The translations under genes were made by a program, and so were the position numbers. The notes below the pieces were generated by a model, which searched no databases, had not been told where the DNA came from, and saw only the letters and a program-made list of their open reading frames with translations. Below, one piece after another: positions 62,143 to 64,000 of a stretch of 64,000 bases of DNA. This stretch comes from Bryobacter aggregatus MPL3 (GTDB lineage Bacteria > Acidobacteriota > Terriglobia > Bryobacterales > Bryobacteraceae), in the NCBI RefSeq assembly GCF_000702445.1, contig NZ_JNIF01000004.1, positions 1,054,001 through 1,118,000 on the forward strand, read 5' to 3'. The stretch's first letter is position 1. Each line of letters begins with the position of its first letter.

Positions 62143-63447
62143 ATGCAACCCGTCCGTATCGGTATCATTGGCTCCGGCAATGTAGGCGCAGGCACCCTCG
62201 AAATCCTTTCGAGCAATGCCGCCGAACTGCAATCGAAGCTTGGTTTTCCGCTTCAAATCACCGCTGTTTCCAGCCAGAACATTCTCAACAAGAAGGTGTC
62301 TCACATTCCCGCCGGCGCGCGCATCACTGCGGACTGGCGCGAAGTGGTCTTTGCCGATGACGTCGATCTTGTTTGCGAGCTCATCGGGGGAACGACAACC
62401 GCACTGGAGATCATTCGTGCGGCGCTGAGCGCGGGCAAGCCCGTGGTGACGGCGAACAAGGAATTGATGGCCCTGCAGGGTTCCGATTTGCAGGCGCTCG
62501 CCACTGCGCACGGCGCCACCATCCACATGGAAGCGTCGGTTGCCGGTGGAATCCCGATTCACTCCGTGTTGCGCGAAGGAATCTCGGCCGATTCGATTGT
62601 CGGCTTCTTCGGCATTCTGAACGGGACTTCGAATTACATCCTGACAGAGATTGAGGCCAAAGGCAGCGCCTTTGAAGCTGTGCTCGCCGATGCGCAAAAG
62701 CTAGGCTATGCAGAGGCGGATCCGACAGCGGATGTGGAAGGCTATGACGCCCGGTCGAAGCTTGCGCTGCTCGCCCAGATCGCATTTGGACAGAAGGTGT
62801 CTCCAACCGATATTCTGTGCGAAGGCATCCGGCGGATTACGCCTTTTGATTTTGAGTATGCCCACACGCTTGGCCATACGATCCGTCTGGTCTGCGCCGC
62901 GCGCAAGACTCCGGCGGGTCTCGCACTGTCAGTACGGCCGACTTTGATTCCGAAGTCGACGATTCTTGCGAGCGTGCTTGGCGCCTATAACGCGATCTGG
63001 GTTCGCGGCGCGGCAGGCCAGGATACCTTCTATTACGGCCGCGGCGCGGGCCCCTTGCCCACCGGCGTCGCCGTGGTCAGCGACATCATGCGGGCCGCTC
63101 GCGATCTCAAGACCCAATCCGTGCAGCGCTGCTCGCCGTTCAGCTTCCTGCAACTGCGGCAGGAAGCGCTCGCCTCGAGCGACGAGTTCACCTCCGGATA
63201 CTATTTACGTTTCCGGGTGCGCGACACCACCGGCATCATTGCCGCGCTGTGCAAGATTCTCGCCGAGAACGGGATCTCGATCGATGCCGTGCTGCAGTTG
63301 CCGTCGGACGACAAATCGAATCTGCCCTTTGTCATTACGGTCGAGCACGCTCGCGAGGCCAATCTCCGGAATGCCTTGAGTGCAATGTCTTCCTTGGACT
63401 TCCTGGTAGAAGAACCGCTGGCCCTTCCCCTCGAAAAGGGTGTTTAA
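62143..63447 (+). CDS. hom: Homoserine dehydrogenase with C-terminal ACT domain
   Basis: 434 residues. It reduces aspartate semialdehyde to homoserine in the threonine/methionine/isoleucine pathway. GIIGSGNVGAGTLEIL is the NAD(P)-binding glycine motif. ELIGGTTTALEIIRAALSAGKPVVTANKELM, MEASVAGGIPI and ILNGTSNYILTEIE are the catalytic-domain blocks. The ACT domain starts near 350 (YYLRFRVRDTTGIIAALCKILAENGISIDAVLQ) and probably binds an amino acid effector. The AGAGG ribosome site lies 2 bases before the ATG. Length is normal. Not fused to aspartokinase here. No thrB or thrC is adjacent. Confidence 0.96.
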   Translation: MQPVRIGIIGSGNVGAGTLEILSSNAAELQSKLGFPLQITAVSSQNILNKKVSHIPAGARITADWREVVFADDVDLVCELIGGTTTALEIIRAALSAGKPVVTANKELMALQGSDLQALATAHGATIHMEASVAGGIPIHSVLREGISADSIVGFFGILNGTSNYILTEIEAKGSAFEAVLADAQKLGYAEADPTADVEGYDARSKLALLAQIAFGQKVSPTDILCEGIRRITPFDFEYAHTLGHTIRLVCAARKTPAGLALSVRPTLIPKSTILASVLGAYNAIWVRGAAGQDTFYYGRGAGPLPTGVAVVSDIMRAARDLKTQSVQRCSPFSFLQLRQEALASSDEFTSGYYLRFRVRDTTGIIAALCKILAENGISIDAVLQLPSDDKSNLPFVITVEHAREANLRNALSAMSSLDFLVEEPLALPLEKGV

Positions 63448-63484
63448 ACAAGGGATCGGTGCGTGCTGGTACCATGATCAAGCA

Positions 63485-64000
63485 ATGTGGAAATCACTTC
63501 CGAACTGGCTTCTTCTCTTTGCACTGGGCGCAGCTCTCTCGCACGGTGCAGTCATCGCTGAAAATACGGTAGGTACCAACCATGCCGAAGTGTATCTGGG
63601 GCAATCCTTTACAACTCCTGCGGATGGCCCCTGGACCAACATTTCGGTCAGCTTTGGGACGCTCAGCGGCCCAGCAACCCCAACCGGAACCCTCTACATC
63701 TTCACCAGTGCCTACACCGGAACACCTCAAGATTTGAGCGGGGCGTCTGCGCTCGCCCAGACCAATACGATCGTCGGATCGGAATGGGTGTTCAGTCCCG
63801 GCTTTACACTGCAGTCCAATCAGCAGTACTTTCTCTTTCTGGACAGCTTAATTGTAGTGGCCGGCTCGCTGGGAAATCCTTATTCCGGCGGGAATGCCTA
63901 TTTTTCAAGCGACGCCCAACTGGCGTTCTCGAGCGGTGGACTGAATGATGCCATCTTTCAAGTCTCGGGAACAAACGAGGCTGTCGTGGTTCCGGAACCA
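63485..64000 (+). CDS. PEP-CTERM protein, truncated by the window end
   Basis: 172 codons are read from ATG 63485 to the last base with no stop. The signal peptide is WLLLFALGAALSHGAV. The mature part is Ser/Thr/Gly-rich with NTVGTNHAEVYLGQSFTTP and repeated beta-like strands, resembling choice-of-anchor domains of PEP-CTERM proteins. The final four visible residues are VPEP, the beginning of the PEP-CTERM sorting signal, so the membrane helix and basic tail lie just outside. The protein should be processed by an exosortase and exported with the exopolysaccharide. Exosortase genes are not in this window. Confidence 0.82.
   Translation, partial: MWKSLPNWLLLFALGAALSHGAVIAENTVGTNHAEVYLGQSFTTPADGPWTNISVSFGTLSGPATPTGTLYIFTSAYTGTPQDLSGASALAQTNTIVGSEWVFSPGFTLQSNQQYFLFLDSLIVVAGSLGNPYSGGNAYFSSDAQLAFSSGGLNDAIFQVSGTNEAVVVPEP

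Noticed and set aside
1-64000. tRNA, rRNA, CRISPR arrays, insertion sequences, prophage or integrase genes
   Set aside because: I looked for clover-leaf-like stretches, direct repeats with spacers and transposase or integrase motifs and found none.

Overview
This window reads as a chromosomal segment of an acidobacterium of the Solibacter/Bryobacter type (Bryobacterales). The evidence is gene content: a secreted protein ending in the Solibacter-type C-terminal domain (TIGR03437 family), three DUF1501/DUF1552 plus DUF1549/DUF1592 pairs of the kind expanded in Acidobacteria and Planctomycetes, futalosine-pathway menaquinone genes, a PEP-CTERM protein and a membrane-anchored winged-helix regulator. 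Base composition looks even and moderately GC-rich. I see no rRNA, tRNA, CRISPR array, transposase, integrase or phage gene. Coding density is very high. Many neighbours overlap by 1-4 bases, so most same-strand runs are probably translationally coupled operons. No gene-free stretch exceeds 300 bases.

Layout. 1-8.1 kb: start of a metallo-beta-lactamase gene, divergent from a DPP-IV-like peptidase and a polytopic membrane protein, then an opposing operon of glutaminyl cyclotransferase, an alkyltransferase-like/DUF1549 in-frame run-on gene and DUF1501. 8.1-14.7 kb: winged-helix regulator, type 5 uracil-DNA glycosylase, ECF sigma factor with DGPF partner, lipoprotein and GH29 operon, GH88 enzyme. 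14.8-19.8 kb: an orphan group of two methyltransferases, a PaaK/CapK-like adenylate-forming enzyme, a GNAT and a FemAB-like GNAT. 19.9-24.2 kb: small secreted protein, receiver/HD-GYP protein, secreted DinB-like protein, proton-pumping pyrophosphatase. 24.3-26.8 kb: DAHP synthase operon behind a complete ribosome-mediated attenuator. 26.8-30.4 kb: mqnA-mqnC-DUF7009-peptide transporter operon. 30.5-33.3 kb: tandem secreted paralogues with a collapsed copy between them. 33.4-42.4 kb: ankyrin/DUF1552/DUF1592 operon, ABC-F, DUF362 protein and an unknown. 42.4-45.8 kb: circularly permuted ATP-grasp/alpha-E fusion with a transglutaminase-like protein. 45.8-53.2 kb: BACON-like protein, a second DUF1592/DUF1552 pair, a PQQ-type sugar dehydrogenase-like protein. 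53.3-64 kb: NRAMP-USP fusion, ceramidase-like and other secreted hydrolases, aminotransferase, M48 peptidase, double RidA, homoserine dehydrogenase and a PEP-CTERM protein cut by the window end.

The genes suggest a slow-growing heterotroph with many secreted hydrolases (peptidase, fucosidase, unsaturated uronyl hydrolase, acetylesterase, ceramidase-like), menaquinone-based respiration and proton-pumping pyrophosphatase. The best regulatory finding is the aroF attenuator (24270-24448): a promoter, a near-leaderless 27-residue peptide rich in Phe, Tyr and Trp, and mutually exclusive antiterminator and terminator helices. The best candidates for poorly described biology are the 14.8-19.8 kb tailoring cluster, the nested alkyltransferase-like/DUF1549 gene, and the 28-codon relic that appears to couple translation of a paralogue.
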